Numbered from the stretch's first letter, positions 9,115-19,297 are shown. The stretch is 64,000 nt of DNA from Acinetobacter rudis (GCF_031157835.1 NZ_JAVIDR010000001.1:310001-374000); one strand, 5' to 3'. The notes: generated by a model from the letters alone, not told the origin. Numbers and translations are program-made.

Positions 9115-10167
9115 TTAGTACGCTTGATTCTCTTTACGTAATATTTCAACCAATTCCGCAAAATCATCTGCCCATGGTGCTTCAAAAGTCATTTCTTCTT
9201 TGGTACGAGGGTGAATCAGACCAAGTTTTGAAGCATGCAATGCTTGACGCTTAAACTGACGTAAAAACAGTGTAAATATTTCAGATGCGCCCGCTGGTAC
9301 ACGTACACGACTGACATATACTGGATCACCCAATAAAGGAAAACCAATGTAGTTAAAATGCACACGAATTTGATGTGTACGACCAGTTTCAAGCTGCGCT
9401 TGAATACGAGTAAAGTTTTGAAAACGCTCTTTTACGTTATAGTGGGTAATTGCATCACGACCACCCGGAAGTACAGCCATTTTGACCCGATCAACTGGAT
9501 GACGTTTAATTGGTTCATCAATTGTTCCGCCTGCAATCACATTGCCATAAACCACAAGATCATAAAGGCGGTAAACTGACTTCTTAGCCAGCTGCTTAGA
9601 AAGCGAAAATTGTGCTTCCAAAGTTTTTGCAACAACCAATAAGCCACTGGTATCTTTATCAATACGATGTACTAAACCTGCACGAGATAATTCTGCCGAT
9701 TTAGGATAGTGATATAAAATGGCATTCACCAAAGTACCATTGGGATTGCCTGCACCTGGGTGTACAACCATACCAACGGGTTTATTAATAACCATAATGT
9801 CATCATCTTCATAGATGATATCTAAAGGAATATTTTCAGGTTGTGCGGACAACTGTGCTTCTAACTCAACCTCAAGCGTTAATTGTTCATTGCCTTCACA
9901 ACGATATTTAGGCTTAACTACGTTACCATTTACCAACAAATGGCCATCCTTCATCCACTGTTTTAATTTCTCACGGGAAAACTCATTCCAAACAGTAGCA
10001 GCCACTTGATCAATACGTTGACCAAGATAAGATTCATCTAATTGAAATTGCAACGATAAACGTGTTGCAGTTGGCGTTGAATTATGGTTATCTGCATCCT
10101 CAGAATCTTCAAGTAAATTGAAATCGTTTTCTGAGAAATTAGAATTAGAAGATTGTGCTGAAGTCAT
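9115..10167 (-). CDS. rluD: 23S rRNA pseudouridine synthase RluD
   Basis: Converts uridines 1911, 1915 and 1917 (E. coli numbering) in helix 69 of 23S rRNA to pseudouridine. After a disordered acidic N-terminus (1-36) come an S4 RNA-binding domain (about 48-108) and the catalytic domain with HRIDKDTSGLLVVAKT; the catalytic Asp is residue 170. LETGRTHQIRVHF and GDPVY are further RluA-family motifs. At 350 residues it is longer than E. coli RluD because of the N-terminal extension. Divergent from bamD across about 70 bases, the same rluD/bamD pairing as in many gammaproteobacteria. Confidence 0.95.
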   Translation of the reverse strand: MTSAQSSNSNFSENDFNLLEDSEDADNHNSTPTATRLSLQFQLDESYLGQRIDQVAATVWNEFSREKLKQWMKDGHLLVNGNVVKPKYRCEGNEQLTLEVELEAQLSAQPENIPLDIIYEDDDIMVINKPVGMVVHPGAGNPNGTLVNAILYHYPKSAELSRAGLVHRIDKDTSGLLVVAKTLEAQFSLSKQLAKKSVYRLYDLVVYGNVIAGGTIDEPIKRHPVDRVKMAVLPGGRDAITHYNVKERFQNFTRIQAQLETGRTHQIRVHFNYIGFPLLGDPVYVSRVRVPAGASEIFTLFLRQFKRQALHASKLGLIHPRTKEEMTFEAPWADDFAELVEILRKENQAY

Positions 10168-10238
10168 TTGCTCATTGGGATAAAAGTGGTTTAATAGCGC
10201 AATTGTAGCCTATTGCCCCCATCAAAAGAGGATTTTTT

Positions 10239-11219
10239 ATGTCTCTACCTCGTTATAAAATTACAATACTCGCTATTTCAGTCAGTTTGGCTACGACATT
10301 GGTGGGCTGTAGTAGCAATCCAAGCAAAAAAGAAGTGGTTGATACTGGTCCTAAGTCGAGTGAACAAGTTTATTTTGATAAAGCGCAAAAAGCTTTAGAT
10401 CGTAAACAGTATGGTGAAGCGATCAAATCATTAGAAGCTATTGATACCTACTTCCCAACGGGTCAATATGCGCAACAGGCTCAATTGGAACTGATTTATA
10501 GTAAATTCCAACAAAAAGACTATGAAGGCACGCTTGCTGTAGCGGATCGTTTTATTCAAATGAACCCACAGCATCCTGGTGCTGAATATGCTTACTACGT
10601 TCGTGGTGTTGCGAATATGGAGCAAAATTATGATGGTCTAATCCGTTATACATCTTTGCGCCAGTCACATCGTGATGTGAGTTACCTCAAAGTCGCTTAT
10701 CAAAACTTTGTAGACTTTATTCGTCGCTATCCAAGTAGCCAATATGCTGTTGATGCAGCACAGCGGATGAAGTTTATTGGTCAAGAATTGGCTGAGAGTG
10801 AAATGAACGCCGCACGCTTTAATATTAAGCGTCAAGCTTGGTTAGCTGCACTTGAACGCTCACAATGGGTTGTTGAACACTATCCACAAACACCTCAAGT
10901 GCCTGAAGCATTAGCAACAATTGTTTATGCTTATAACAAACTTGGTGATAAAGAAAGTGCTCAGCAATATACAGAAGTGCTTAAACTGAATTACCCAAAT
11001 TTGGTCAAGGCCAATGGGGATGTAAATCTTCGAGCAGCTCGTCGAGAAGGCAGCTGGGTTAACCGTGCAACACTGGGTCTATTTGGCCGTGATGCAGCAA
11101 CCTCTGCTGAAGATAATACAGAAAAAACAGCAACACCTAAACAAAGTACAGAGACACCAACGCAGCGCAGTTGGCTGAATCGTTTAAGTTTCGGTACATT
11201 AGATAAAACACCTGAATAA
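10239..11219 (+). CDS. bamD: Outer membrane protein assembly factor BamD
   Basis: Essential lipoprotein of the BAM complex that inserts beta-barrel proteins in the outer membrane. The signal peptide ends in the lipobox LVGC, with Cys24 as the lipidated residue. TPR-like repeats follow (about 40-245), for example KALDRKQYGEAIKSLE and YPSSQYAVDAAQRM. At 326 residues it is longer than E. coli BamD (245) owing to a low-complexity Thr/Ser/Lys-rich tail after about 270 that ends in a repeated RSWLNRL / GSWVNRA pattern. Starts in a GAGGA-preceded ATG and is followed by a terminator. Confidence 0.95.
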   Translation: MSLPRYKITILAISVSLATTLVGCSSNPSKKEVVDTGPKSSEQVYFDKAQKALDRKQYGEAIKSLEAIDTYFPTGQYAQQAQLELIYSKFQQKDYEGTLAVADRFIQMNPQHPGAEYAYYVRGVANMEQNYDGLIRYTSLRQSHRDVSYLKVAYQNFVDFIRRYPSSQYAVDAAQRMKFIGQELAESEMNAARFNIKRQAWLAALERSQWVVEHYPQTPQVPEALATIVYAYNKLGDKESAQQYTEVLKLNYPNLVKANGDVNLRAARREGSWVNRATLGLFGRDAATSAEDNTEKTATPKQSTETPTQRSWLNRLSFGTLDKTPE

Positions 11220-11266
11220 ACGCGTATAGCGCTATTTTCATACAAGTCCAATCTGGTATGAAGACT

Positions 11267-11296
11267 AAAAGACGAGTATCTGCTCGTCTTTTTTAT
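11267..11296 (+). terminator. Rho-independent terminator of bamD
   Basis: Stem AAAAGACGAG / CTCGTCTTTT with a 6-base loop and T run. Confidence 0.92.
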
Positions 11297-11379
11297 GCAT
11301 TGATTTTTTTATTGGGCTGAGTAAGTTACACTGCTGCTTGGCATTTTTTTATTTCTTAACAAGATCTGGCTTCAAGTTT

Positions 11380-13287
11380 ATGGCAATTCCACAACATACC
11401 ATTGATCAAATTCTAGATCGGACTGATATTGTTGAACTTATTGGTCAACGCGTTAAGCTTAAAAAAACAGGCCGTACCTACTCGGGTTGCTGCCCCTTTC
11501 ACCAAGAAAAGACCCCCTCTTTCCATGTCTATCGAGATAAGCAGTATTATCACTGCTTTGGTTGCCAAGCCAATGGTAATGCTATTCGTTTCTTAATGGA
11601 TATTGACCAACGTAATTTCATCGAGGTCATGAAAGAGCTTTCCAGTCAAACTGGAATTGAACTCCCCCAAGAGCAGCATGATAACAAACGTCTTTCTTAT
11701 ACCCGTGAAAAACCAGCACCAAAGCCTACAACCACAAATGTAGCAACAGTTGAAACAACGCCAGAAACACCCTCTCTTGCTCCTGCTGTTAAATCTGATC
11801 TTGATTTTGGTATCGATCCATTTGAGCAGTTTCAACCACAATATGCAGATCCAGAACACGATGCCTTTTTTGAACTTCCTAATGAAGAACAACTCGATAC
11901 AGATGGTAATCTGTATGACTTACTAGAAAATATTGCGAACTTCTATCAACAACAATTACCCCTAAGTAAATCTGCTCAACGTTATTTTAAAAAGCGTGGA
12001 TTAAGCAATGAAACCATTCAGTATTGGCGTTTAGGCTACGCACCAGATGATTGGCAACACTTACAACATGCCTTTCCTCAAGATATTCAAGGGCTAAAAC
12101 TACTGGGTTTAATTCGAACAAGTGATAATGGTCGTGATTTTGATCTATTACGTGACCGAGTAATTTTTCCAATTCGAGACAGTAAAGGCCGTGTCGTAGG
12201 TTTTGGTGGTCGTGCGCTCAATGATGAAATCAAACCCAAGTACATTAACTCCCCTGACTCAGAGGTATTCCATAAGAATCGTTTGCTCTATGGCTTATAT
12301 GAAGGTCGTAAACAAAAAGCACATGACTGGCTTATGGTAGAAGGCTATATGGATGTCATTGCATTACAACAAGCTGGTGTTTATGGTGCTGTTGCAACCT
12401 TAGGTACAGCAAGTAATGAAGAACATCTTAATATTTTATTTAAACAGAATAATCAACTCACGATTGCTTTTGATGGCGATGCAGCAGGACAAAAAGCAGC
12501 ACGACGTACACTCGAAATTGCCTTACCCCTTTTAAGTGATGGGCGTGAACTGAAATTTTTTGTCTTACCAGACCAACATGACCCAGACTCATTGATGCGC
12601 CAAGAAGGTTTTGAAACATTTAATCGTCTCTGGCAGCAATCTCCTCTTTTGTCTGACTTTATTTTTGCGCTTCTCAGTCAACAACATCAAGTGACGACAC
12701 CTGAAGGAAAAAGTCAGGTTATGGCTGAGCTGAATCAACTGACTGAACTGCTACCTAAACATGGTTCATACCGCTATTTACTCAAACAGTTCTTTAAAGA
12801 AAAATTGGGCTTCAATAAAAAATGGCAGCCTCAAATCAGCCATGATGCCTCATTATCTTTTAATATTCGCACCAAAGATGAAGATTTTGCGATCGCAATT
12901 TTAATTCATTATCCTTATTTATATCGCCACTTTGAAACACTACGTGCGATTATTCAACCAGACCAATTGCTTGCACAAATATTAACTACAATAGATCGCG
13001 TATTTGATCAACTTCCTGATGATCAGGAACAAGCCAGTTATTTTATTTTAGGTGCATGTAGTGCTTACCATCATGAACTTAATGAAATTCTGCAGCGCAC
13101 TCATCTACATATGTTGATACAAGCCCCAGAAATGGCCGACCAACAGGCAAAGGAATACGCCCTAGCATTACAAGAAAAATATTTACGCCTAAAACTTAAG
13201 TCACCCTCGTCACTTCGAGAATCACGACATCTACGGCAACAACTAAATGAACTGACTAAGCAAATCAGCTTAAAACTTATACAATAA
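11380..13287 (+). CDS. dnaG: DNA primase
   Basis: Synthesises RNA primers at the replication fork. Domains in order: CHC2 zinc finger with Cys38, His41, Cys59 and Cys62 (CCPFHQEKTPSF, HCFGCQANGNAIRF); a Thr/Pro/Asp-rich linker of about 75 residues that E. coli DnaG lacks; catalytic core with the TOPRIM motifs VEGYMDVIALQQAG and FDGDAAGQKAARR; and a C-terminal helicase-binding domain. I chose the ATG at 11380 because MAIPQHTIDQILDRTDIV is the conserved family start; an in-frame TTG 42 bases upstream has no homology. 635 residues. Unusually it is not between rpsU and rpoD here; rpoD lies 15 kb away. Convergent with hemA. Confidence 0.96.
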   Translation: MAIPQHTIDQILDRTDIVELIGQRVKLKKTGRTYSGCCPFHQEKTPSFHVYRDKQYYHCFGCQANGNAIRFLMDIDQRNFIEVMKELSSQTGIELPQEQHDNKRLSYTREKPAPKPTTTNVATVETTPETPSLAPAVKSDLDFGIDPFEQFQPQYADPEHDAFFELPNEEQLDTDGNLYDLLENIANFYQQQLPLSKSAQRYFKKRGLSNETIQYWRLGYAPDDWQHLQHAFPQDIQGLKLLGLIRTSDNGRDFDLLRDRVIFPIRDSKGRVVGFGGRALNDEIKPKYINSPDSEVFHKNRLLYGLYEGRKQKAHDWLMVEGYMDVIALQQAGVYGAVATLGTASNEEHLNILFKQNNQLTIAFDGDAAGQKAARRTLEIALPLLSDGRELKFFVLPDQHDPDSLMRQEGFETFNRLWQQSPLLSDFIFALLSQQHQVTTPEGKSQVMAELNQLTELLPKHGSYRYLLKQFFKEKLGFNKKWQPQISHDASLSFNIRTKDEDFAIAILIHYPYLYRHFETLRAIIQPDQLLAQILTTIDRVFDQLPDDQEQASYFILGACSAYHHELNEILQRTHLHMLIQAPEMADQQAKEYALALQEKYLRLKLKSPSSLRESRHLRQQLNELTKQISLKLIQ

Positions 13288-13302
13288 ATTCAATTCACAC
13301 AA

Positions 13303-14592
13303 TTATTTGTGACGTTTAGGTTTTCGGCGTTTGTCTAAAATGTCTGGCAAACTTTCACGAAGCCATTCCATGTGGCTAGGATCTTCGTGCTGTGCTGCCT
13401 CTCGCAATAAGATTGAAGTTGGATGCAGAAGTTTTTGTGTTAAACGATGAGCAAAAGCGGTTAACACTTGCTCAGCATCTGCACTACTTTGTAATTCAGC
13501 GATGGTTTGCGCTAACTCTTGCTGTTGGAGTTTTTCTGCTTCTTCACGATAAGCACGAATTACATCAGCAGCAGCATCTACTTTTTGTTGAATCACCAGT
13601 TTAGAAACCAGTTGATTCACCATAACCTCTGCTTCTACTGCAGCCTGACGACGTTGTGCAAGATTTTCATCAATTACACTTTGTAAATCGTCAACCCCAT
13701 AAAGATATACCCCATCTAAACTCTCGATTTTAGAGTCAATGTCTCGGGGTACAGCCAAATCAACCATAAGCATTTGCTCATAGCGGCGTTTTTTCAGTGC
13801 AGCCTTCACATCAGCATATGCAATGACTTGATGTAAGCTCCCAGTACAGCTTGAAATCACATCTGCACGATGTAAATTTTGTGCCAACTGATCAAAAGGA
13901 ATAATTTCAACACTGACACGATGAGCAATTTCTTGTGCAAGCTTCTCTGCACGCTCACGCCCACGGTTACAGATTAAAATTTTTGCCACGCCCATTTCAG
14001 CTAAATGTTTGGCAACTAAACTGTTCATCTCTCCTGCTGCAACAACCATTACTGTCAAAGTTGAAGCATCAGAAAAGACCTGTAAAGCCAATTGTGCAAC
14101 AGCATAACCCATTGATACCGCATGGCTTCCTACAGCAGTCTCAGAACGTACTCGTTTTGCTGCATAGAAAGCATACTCAAATATTTGGTTAAGTTGCTGT
14201 GATACAACTCCTACATCTTTAGCATAAGATAAGGCTGTTTTAACTTGACCCAAAATTTGCGGTTCACCTAACATAAGTGAATCTAATCCGCTAGAGACAC
14301 GCATTAAATGGCTTACAGCTTCAGTATTCTCGTAACAATACACATGATTTGATAATTGTTTTACATCAATCTGATTTGACTGAGCCAGCCAATTTAATAA
14401 AATATCAGCGTTCTCTGCCATCGCATAGATTTCTGTGCGGTTACAGGTAGATACCACCACCATATCATGTAAGTCATGGTGATGTGATTGCTGTGAAAGC
14501 AATTGATTTAAGCGTTCCGGGTTAAACGCAACTCGCTCGCGTAACTCAACAGAAGCTGTTTGGTGATTGACCCCTAATGCAAAGAAAGACAT
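13303..14592 (-). CDS. hemA: Glutamyl-tRNA reductase
   Basis: First committed step of C5 tetrapyrrole synthesis: NADPH-dependent reduction of glutamyl-tRNA(Glu) to glutamate-1-semialdehyde. The catalytic Cys50 lies in STCNRTEIY. Other motifs are [13 protein letters not shown] at the N-terminus, [17 protein letters not shown], and the NADPH-binding domain around [15 protein letters not shown]. The C-terminal dimerisation helix ends in a very basic KRRKPKRHK tail. 429 residues, normal length. It is divergent from the TPR protein gene and ends only 15 bases from dnaG on the opposite strand, with no clear terminator between. Confidence 0.96.
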   Translation of the reverse strand: MSFFALGVNHQTASVELRERVAFNPERLNQLLSQQSHHHDLHDMVVVSTCNRTEIYAMAENADILLNWLAQSNQIDVKQLSNHVYCYENTEAVSHLMRVSSGLDSLMLGEPQILGQVKTALSYAKDVGVVSQQLNQIFEYAFYAAKRVRSETAVGSHAVSMGYAVAQLALQVFSDASTLTVMVVAAGEMNSLVAKHLAEMGVAKILICNRGRERAEKLAQEIAHRVSVEIIPFDQLAQNLHRADVISSCTGSLHQVIAYADVKAALKKRRYEQMLMVDLAVPRDIDSKIESLDGVYLYGVDDLQSVIDENLAQRRQAAVEAEVMVNQLVSKLVIQQKVDAAADVIRAYREEAEKLQQQELAQTIAELQSSADAEQVLTAFAHRLTQKLLHPTSILLREAAQHEDPSHMEWLRESLPDILDKRRKPKRHK

Positions 14593-14701
14593 ATCAGATC
14601 ATCATTTCACAAAAATTATGCTATTGTGCATCATTGGTGTCATAAATAAATATTACTTGGATCAAATTAAATTGCGTTATTTCAGCAGCCGATTCAACAA
14701 C

Positions 14702-16384
14702 ATGGCAATAAAACGTTATTCTACCACACTCTTGCTGGTCGGAGGCATGACCTCGGCTGTTCATTCACGAGCCACCGAGCAAATTTATCATATTCAATCA
14801 AATAATGATGCAATATTACAAAGTATGGTGGCAGAATTTGCACTTGCAAATGGAGATATTCCCACTGCATTACATAATTATACGGTTTTAGCTATTCGGA
14901 GCAACTCAACGAGTATTAAACAACGCGCACTCAATATTGCAATTGAACAAGAAAATCTACAATCTGCACTCGATATTGCACGACATTGGGTTGTTCAAGA
15001 ACCTAAAGATGTTCCCGCCAAATTCTATCTTGCGCATATTGCACTCAAGGCCCATGAATACGAGCTGGCAGCACAAACGCTCAATAGCATTTTAACTATT
15101 GACCCAAATGCAGATTTAGAAAAAATTCTTGCTGGAATTATGCCCGACTCTGAACAAGACCGAAATAATCTGCTCAATACCCTAAAAGCGAGCCAGAAAA
15201 AAGATAATCCATCTATTTTGGTTTTGATCGCTGGTCTTGAAGCACAAAACGGTCATCTTGAGCTTGCATTACAGAGTGTGAATAAAGCATTAGCGAAACG
15301 GCCTAAAGTCACAAGTTTTATTTTATTTAAAGCCAATCTATTGATGGCTCTTGGTGACCAAGAAGCAACAGAACAATGGTTTGCTAAAAGCAGTCGAAAA
15401 AATAGCCGCAATATTGAAATTCGTTTGGCTGAGGTTCGTTTCTTAATTAAATGTGAGAAACCAGAAGAAGCACTGGAAAAACTACAAAAAATAATTTTAA
15501 TCTGGCCTGATTCAGATGAGGCATTATTTATTGCAGGTTTGACCGCTATTGATCTAAAAGATTATGAGTTGGCAGAAAAATATCTCATTGAACTCCGTGA
15601 CTCCGATCAATACCAAAACGAAGCTTATTATTATTTAGCCATTAATGCTGAACGCAAACAGCAGATTGAAGCGGCTAAAGCCTATTACCGCTTAGTAGAT
15701 GGTAATTTATATACTGTTTCACGCCGTAATTTGATTTCTATTTATGCTCAACAAGAACGACTTAACGATGCTTTAAGATTTTTAACTCAAGAACGTGTTA
15801 ACTATCCGCAACACGCAAGTTTCTTATATTTGGCTCAAGCCGAGATTCTCAAAAAAATGGGCCATAAACAGGCTGCGCTCAGTTTACTCAGTGAAGCTGT
15901 TGAGAACTTACCAGACGATCCAGAGATACTATATGCAAAAATTTTGTTGCTCGATCCATTTGAAGACCGCAACCAACTTGATAAAGCTTTAAAACAATTG
16001 TTGGTGCTTGAGCCGAATAGTCCGACTTACCTCAATGCTTATGCCTATACACTTGCCCTACAAAATAGGCGCTTAGATGAAGCCCGTGCTTATGCTGAGC
16101 GCGCACTCAACAACGCCCCTGAACAAGCATCTATTTTAGATACCTTAGGCTACATTACATTTTTACAAAATGACTTTGATACGGCCTCAACAGTACTAGG
16201 CCAAGCATATAAACTTAATCCAAGTTTAAACATTGGTATACGCTATGCAAAATCGTTATATATGCAAGGTTCATTGAATCAATTTAATGTTGTCTTACAA
16301 CAGCTCAATGAAAACTATAAAAATGATCCACAATTGGCACAGCTTGATTTACTAGTGTTACCCCACAAACAAAAAAAGAGTTAG
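14702..16384 (+). CDS. Periplasmic/envelope TPR-repeat protein
   Basis: 560-residue protein with an N-terminal signal sequence (MAIKRYSTTLLLVGGMTSAVHSRA region) and many tetratricopeptide repeats along its length, for example DNPSILVLIAGLEAQNGHLE, NSPTYLNAYAYTLALQNR and DTLGYITFLQNDFDTASTVL. Tetratricopeptide proteins of this type commonly sit in front of lolB in Acinetobacter and Pseudomonas. The ATG at 14702 is chosen because it begins a signal peptide; an upstream TTG at 14567 would start inside hemA on the other strand. It ends six bases before lolB, so they are one operon. A role in outer membrane assembly is likely by context but not shown by the sequence. Confidence 0.85.
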   Translation: MAIKRYSTTLLLVGGMTSAVHSRATEQIYHIQSNNDAILQSMVAEFALANGDIPTALHNYTVLAIRSNSTSIKQRALNIAIEQENLQSALDIARHWVVQEPKDVPAKFYLAHIALKAHEYELAAQTLNSILTIDPNADLEKILAGIMPDSEQDRNNLLNTLKASQKKDNPSILVLIAGLEAQNGHLELALQSVNKALAKRPKVTSFILFKANLLMALGDQEATEQWFAKSSRKNSRNIEIRLAEVRFLIKCEKPEEALEKLQKIILIWPDSDEALFIAGLTAIDLKDYELAEKYLIELRDSDQYQNEAYYYLAINAERKQQIEAAKAYYRLVDGNLYTVSRRNLISIYAQQERLNDALRFLTQERVNYPQHASFLYLAQAEILKKMGHKQAALSLLSEAVENLPDDPEILYAKILLLDPFEDRNQLDKALKQLLVLEPNSPTYLNAYAYTLALQNRRLDEARAYAERALNNAPEQASILDTLGYITFLQNDFDTASTVLGQAYKLNPSLNIGIRYAKSLYMQGSLNQFNVVLQQLNENYKNDPQLAQLDLLVLPHKQKKS

Positions 16385-16389
16385 ATTGA

Positions 16390-16977
16390 ATGACGTTTCA
16401 AATACAAGTGAAATATCTTGCAGCAGCATGCTTGACCCTTGGCTTATTGAGTGGCTGTCAAAGCATAAGCACAACAACAGTTTCTCCGCCAGTTGCGGTT
16501 GGCCAGATACCAAGTAAACAATTTAGCTTAGAAGGTAAAATCGGGATTAAAGCGCCAAAACAAAGTGGTAGTGCTTTTTACAGTTGGCAACAAGATCAAG
16601 ATCAATTCAGTATTCAACTCAATGGTATTTTAGGTATTGGTAAAACCATTATTGAGGGTAAACCTGGCCAAGTAACTTTAGACAGCAGTAAGACCGGTTT
16701 AATCAGTGCTGGTTCACCAGAAGAATTACTAGAACGAGCAACTGGTTGGTATGCACCTATTACCTATATTGTTGATTGGGTCAGAGCTCAACCCGCCACC
16801 ACAAATGCTGAACTTGAACGTGATGAACATCAACGTCTCATTAAAATCAACGAGGCCGATTGGAATGTAGATTTAAGTTATGCAGACCAAGATAGCTTAC
16901 CAAACAAATTAATTATGCGACAAAGCTTAAGTGATGGTGAGGAAATCAAAATCACCCTACTCATTCAAAAACGCTAA
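16390..16977 (+). CDS. lolB: Outer membrane lipoprotein receptor LolB
   Basis: Accepts lipoproteins from periplasmic LolA and inserts them in the outer membrane. The signal peptide ends in a lipobox LLSGC (Cys23 by count). The mature part has the LolA/LolB-fold features FSLEGKIGIKAPKQSGSAFYSW and a GILGIGKTIIEGK strand pair. 195 residues is normal. It lies between the TPR gene and ispE, the usual lolB-ispE-tRNA-prs neighbourhood of gammaproteobacteria; its partner lolA is 21 kb away at 38299. Confidence 0.93.
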   Translation: MTFQIQVKYLAAACLTLGLLSGCQSISTTTVSPPVAVGQIPSKQFSLEGKIGIKAPKQSGSAFYSWQQDQDQFSIQLNGILGIGKTIIEGKPGQVTLDSSKTGLISAGSPEELLERATGWYAPITYIVDWVRAQPATTNAELERDEHQRLIKINEADWNVDLSYADQDSLPNKLIMRQSLSDGEEIKITLLIQKR

Positions 16978-17016
16978 TACATTGATTTAATTTAGTATAT
17001 TTAGAAGCAATTCCAT

Positions 17017-17853
17017 ATGATCCGCGTTCCAGCACCAGCTAAGCTCAATCTTTTTTTACATATTACAGGCCGTCGTCAAGATGGCTACCATCTTTTACAA
17101 AGTATTTTTCAACTGATTGATCTCTGTGATTGGCTACAATTTACACCGCGCGATGACCAACTTATAACGCTAAATGGTTTAGATTTAATCAACCAACAAG
17201 ATAACCTCATTTATAAAGCAGCACTCAAAATTCAGCCCTTTGCAAAAAACATCTGTGGACTAGATATTCACATTGAAAAAAATATTCCCATGGGTGCAGG
17301 TCTTGGTGGTGGCTCATCGGATGCAGCAACAACACTGATCGTGCTCAACCAACTCTGGCAATGCTGCTTAAATTTAGAGCAATTAGCCACACTAGGGCTA
17401 GAACTTGGTGCAGATGTTCCCTTTTTCATACATGGGCATAATGCATGGGCTGAAAGTCTAGGTGAGCAACTTACATACATCAACTTAGCTCAGAAAAAAT
17501 ACATTGTGTTAAAACCTGATTGTTTTATCAGCACTCAAATGCTTTTTTCACAAAAAACATTGACAAGAAACACGAAGCCCACTACATTTTGCGCCTATCA
17601 GTTAACGCCTTCTACTTTCGGCAATAACTTTGAGCCAGTGGCAAGAAGTTTATACCCAGAAGTTGAAGAAGCAATGCAATATCTCGACCAGTTCGGTGTA
17701 GCAAAGCTTACAGGTACAGGTGCTTGTGTATTTACTGAAGTCAATACTGAAATGAATATTGACGAGATAATGAAAAACGCTCCTTGTACTGCGTACTTGG
17801 TAAATAGTTTGTCAGAGTCTCCAATGTTACATTTTGAATTGATTAGGAATTAG
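17017..17853 (+). CDS. ispE: 4-diphosphocytidyl-2-C-methyl-D-erythritol kinase
   Basis: Fourth enzyme of the MEP isoprenoid pathway; phosphorylates the 2-hydroxyl of CDP-methylerythritol with ATP. GHMP-kinase motifs are clear: PAPAKLNLFLHITGRR at residues 5-20 and PMGAGLGGGSSDAATTL at 91-107, followed by ELGADVPFF and the C-terminal KLTGTGACVF. 278 residues. Its TAG stop codon supplies the first two bases (AG) of the following tRNA-Gln, so the mRNA and the tRNA must be cut from a common transcript at the very end of the reading frame. Confidence 0.96.
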   Translation: MIRVPAPAKLNLFLHITGRRQDGYHLLQSIFQLIDLCDWLQFTPRDDQLITLNGLDLINQQDNLIYKAALKIQPFAKNICGLDIHIEKNIPMGAGLGGGSSDAATTLIVLNQLWQCCLNLEQLATLGLELGADVPFFIHGHNAWAESLGEQLTYINLAQKKYIVLKPDCFISTQMLFSQKTLTRNTKPTTFCAYQLTPSTFGNNFEPVARSLYPEVEEAMQYLDQFGVAKLTGTGACVFTEVNTEMNIDEIMKNAPCTAYLVNSLSESPMLHFELIRN

Positions 17854-17926
17854 GGGCGTCGCCAAGTGGTAAGGCAGCGGGTTTTGATCTCGCCATCCGT
17901 TGGTTCGAATCCAGCCGCCCCTGCCA
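17852..17926 (+). tRNA. tRNA-Gln (TTG), copy 1 of 4
   Basis: 75-nt cloverleaf with acceptor stem AGGGGCG / CGCCCCT, D arm GCCAAGTGGTAAGGC, anticodon stem GCGGG / CTCGC, anticodon TTG, T arm GGTTCGAATCC and encoded CCA. The first two bases belong to the ispE stop codon. Confidence 0.97.
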
Positions 17927-17957
17927 ATTTCTCACCTGAAAAAATGATGTATGTAAT

Positions 17958-18032
17958 AGGGGCGTCGCCAAGTGGTAAGGCAGCGGGTTTTGATCTCGCC
18001 ATCCGTTGGTTCGAATCCAGCCGCCCCTGCCA
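17958..18032 (+). tRNA. tRNA-Gln (TTG), copy 2 of 4
   Basis: Identical to copy 1 over all 75 nt; the spacer from copy 1 is 31 bases. Confidence 0.97.
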
Positions 18033-18053
18033 TTACAAACATCAATAAGGTTT

Positions 18054-18128
18054 AGGGGCGTCGCCAAGTGGTAAGGCAGCGGGTTTTGATCTCGCCATCC
18101 GTTGGTTCGAATCCAGCCGCCCCTGCCA
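18054..18128 (+). tRNA. tRNA-Gln (TTG), copy 3 of 4
   Basis: Identical to copies 1 and 2; the spacer from copy 2 is 21 bases. Confidence 0.97.
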
Positions 18129-18216
18129 ATTCAAAAAAGACAGTTCAGGTTCCATGATTTTGCAAAGCAATTTGGCTTGACAAAATAATGTAAAACCAGT
18201 AAAGTTCTGCCGCATT

Positions 18217-18291
18217 AGGGGCGTCGCCAAGTGGTAAGGCAGCGGGTTTTGATCTCGCCATCCGTTGGTTCGAATCCAGCCGCCCCTGCCA
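18217..18291 (+). tRNA. tRNA-Gln (TTG), copy 4 of 4
   Basis: Identical to the other copies; separated from copy 3 by 88 bases and from the prs start codon by 35 bases. No terminator follows, so the array is probably co-transcribed with prs. Confidence 0.97.
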
Positions 18292-18326
18292 TATCTTTCA
18301 TATATACCAACCGCCAAGGGTGCTTC

Positions 18327-19280
18327 ATGCCCAATCTTGTCGTTTTTAGTGGAACTGCTCATCCACAATTCGCCCAAAAAGTCGTAAGTCATTTGCACAT
18401 TCCTTTAGGTGCTGCATCTGTAGGTCATTTCTCTGACGGTGAAATTGCTGTCGAAATTACTGAAAACGTACGTGGTAAAGACGTATTTGTTGTTCAGCCT
18501 ACTTGTGCTCCAACCAATGATAACCTAATGGAAATCTTGGTTATGGCAGATGCGCTTCGTCGTGCGAGTGCCGGCCGTATCACGGCTGTAATTCCTTACT
18601 TTGGTTATGCTCGTCAAGATCGTCGTCCACGTTCTACTCGTGTACCGATTACAGCTAAAGTTGTTGCTGACATGTTAACAACAGTCGGTATCGACCGTGT
18701 TGTCATGATTGACTTACATGCTGACCAAATTCAAGGTTTCTTCGATATCCCTGTTGACAACATTTATGGTACGCCAGCGTTATTGGCTGACCTACGTCAA
18801 CAACAACATGACAACCTTATGGTTGTATCACCAGATGTTGGTGGTGTTGTTCGTGCACGTGCTGTTGCAAAACAAATGGGTGATATTGATCTTGCGATTA
18901 TTGACAAACGTCGTCAAAAAGCCAATGAATCACAAGTTATGCACTTAATCGGTGATGTAAAAGGCCGTGATTGTGTCATCGTTGATGATATGGTTGATAC
19001 TGCTGGTACACTCTGTAAAGCAGCAGATGCCTTAAAGCAATTTGGCGCTCGTCGTGTTGTTGCTTATGCAACTCACCCAGTTTTGTCTGGTAAAGCACTC
19101 GATAATTTACGTAATTCTGTAATTGATGAATTGGTTGTTACTGACACCATTCCTCTTTCAGCAGAAGCACAAGATCATCCAAAAATTCGTCAAGTTTCTG
19201 TTGCAAGTATGGTTGCAGAAACGATTCGTCGTATTAATAACGAAGAATCAATTAGCGCAATGTTTGATAGTTATCTATAA
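18327..19280 (+). CDS. prs: Ribose-phosphate pyrophosphokinase (PRPP synthetase)
   Basis: Makes PRPP from ribose-5-phosphate and ATP, feeding purine, pyrimidine, NAD, His and Trp synthesis. The ATG at 18327 gives the conserved [16 protein letters not shown] start; the frame is open further upstream only because it reads through the fourth tRNA-Gln. Motifs include [18 protein letters not shown], the PRPP loop [13 protein letters not shown] and HPVLSGKA. 317 residues, class I length. Placed after tRNA-Gln genes and before rplY and pth. Confidence 0.97.
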   Translation: MPNLVVFSGTAHPQFAQKVVSHLHIPLGAASVGHFSDGEIAVEITENVRGKDVFVVQPTCAPTNDNLMEILVMADALRRASAGRITAVIPYFGYARQDRRPRSTRVPITAKVVADMLTTVGIDRVVMIDLHADQIQGFFDIPVDNIYGTPALLADLRQQQHDNLMVVSPDVGGVVRARAVAKQMGDIDLAIIDKRRQKANESQVMHLIGDVKGRDCVIVDDMVDTAGTLCKAADALKQFGARRVVAYATHPVLSGKALDNLRNSVIDELVVTDTIPLSAEAQDHPKIRQVSVASMVAETIRRINNEESISAMFDSYL

Positions 19281-19297
19281 TAGCGCGAAATTATTTA

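Noticed and set aside
17843..18398. Several 60-118-codon frames on both strands over the tRNA-Gln array
   Set aside because: They are the same tRNA sequence translated repeatedly; the repeated peptide ends (for example [17 protein letters not shown]) come from identical tRNAs.
18327..19280. A longer prs start within the fourth tRNA-Gln
   Set aside because: The extra 32 codons are tRNA sequence; the conserved N-terminus begins at the ATG at 18327.
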